A stretch of DNA of 35,506 bases from Circinella minor (Eukaryota; Mucoromycota; Mucoromycetes; Mucorales; Lichtheimiaceae): assembly GCA_016758965.1 (NCBI GenBank), contig JAEPRB010000335.1, positions 1 through 35,506 on the forward strand, in the 5' to 3' direction. Shown here piece after piece: positions 35,346 through 35,506 of this stretch. How positions within the stretch are numbered: the first letter of the stretch is position 1; every line of letters begins with the position of its first letter. Below the pieces are notes generated by a model, which did not search any database, was not told the DNA's origin, and saw nothing but the letters and a program-made list of their open reading frames with translations. The translations under genes and the position numbers were made by a program.

Positions 35346-35506
35346 TCAATTTATATTTGCGACTTATTGCAAAACATATTTTTTTATACAAAATAATGAG
35401 AAATGTATTTATTCATAAAAAAGTATAACAAAGTAATTGAGAATATAAATTTATAAAACTATAAATAGAGTATACGTGATGTAATATAGAAGTGCTTTAT
35501 ATATTT

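Overview
The window looks like a chromosomal segment from an AT-rich, intron-containing fungus, most likely Mucoromycota (Mucorales). The evidence is short GT...AG introns (about 50-150 nt, several tiny exons), homopolymer T and A runs around genes, a complete fungal-type Dicer, a Crh-type cell-wall glycosidase, a Sat4/Hal4-type kinase, and a degenerate ORF resembling a retroelement ORF family I associate with Mucorales. Genus and species cannot be decided. Nothing prokaryotic is present.

Layout: (1) 1-310, the 3' end of an unrecognised + strand gene. (2) 366-6142 (-), a complete 8-exon Dicer of 1700 aa, divergent from (3) 6626-7869 (+), a TPR/F-box protein. (4) 7870-11449, gene-poor. (5) 11450-13478 (+), a 7-exon AAAP-family amino acid transporter. 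(6) 13989-16482 (-), a 6-exon anillin/Bud4-like protein with a C-terminal PH domain and a (GA)n tract in its first intron. (7) 16980-18897 (-), a GH16 Crh-like secreted transglycosylase with an in-frame TGA before a possible GPI-anchor tail. (8) 20796-22817 (+), an intronless XPB/Rad25-like helicase that is short at the N-terminus. (9) 23023-24607 (-), a DUF2461 protein with a long charged N-terminal tail. (10) 25625-28174, a transposon island. (11) 28175-30840, gene-poor. (12) 30841-32119 (+), a Sat4/Hal4-like kinase. (13) 32799-33374 (-), a four-exon gene for a 93-aa basic protein. (14) 33426-33493 (-), a degenerate tRNA-like sequence. (15) 34641-35250 (+), a broken retroelement-type ORF, then a perfect 16-bp hairpin near the right edge.

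The most interesting part is the island at 25.6-28.2 kb. It holds an intron-rich, decayed gene of the TnpB/Fanzor family (RNA-guided nuclease relatives): a RuvC-I-like VDPG, the block INEFRSSTICSYNDC, a CEVC half zinc finger and a RuvC-III-like GGRNI block. A second copy of only the 3' end lies head-on at its left. The outer 26-bp perfect inverted repeats are therefore two copies of the same 3' terminus, not a classical pair of TIRs. A read-through transcript could fold into a stem of up to about 190-300 bp, the kind of substrate the Dicer in this window would process; that link is speculation.

The full genes are unrelated housekeeping or signalling genes with no sign of operons or a metabolic cluster. 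Exon joins were worked out by hand. Every complete spliced gene reported (Dicer, F-box, transporter, anillin-like, DUF2461, kinase, 93-aa protein) sums to a multiple of three and keeps an open frame. The GH16 gene does so up to its TGA.
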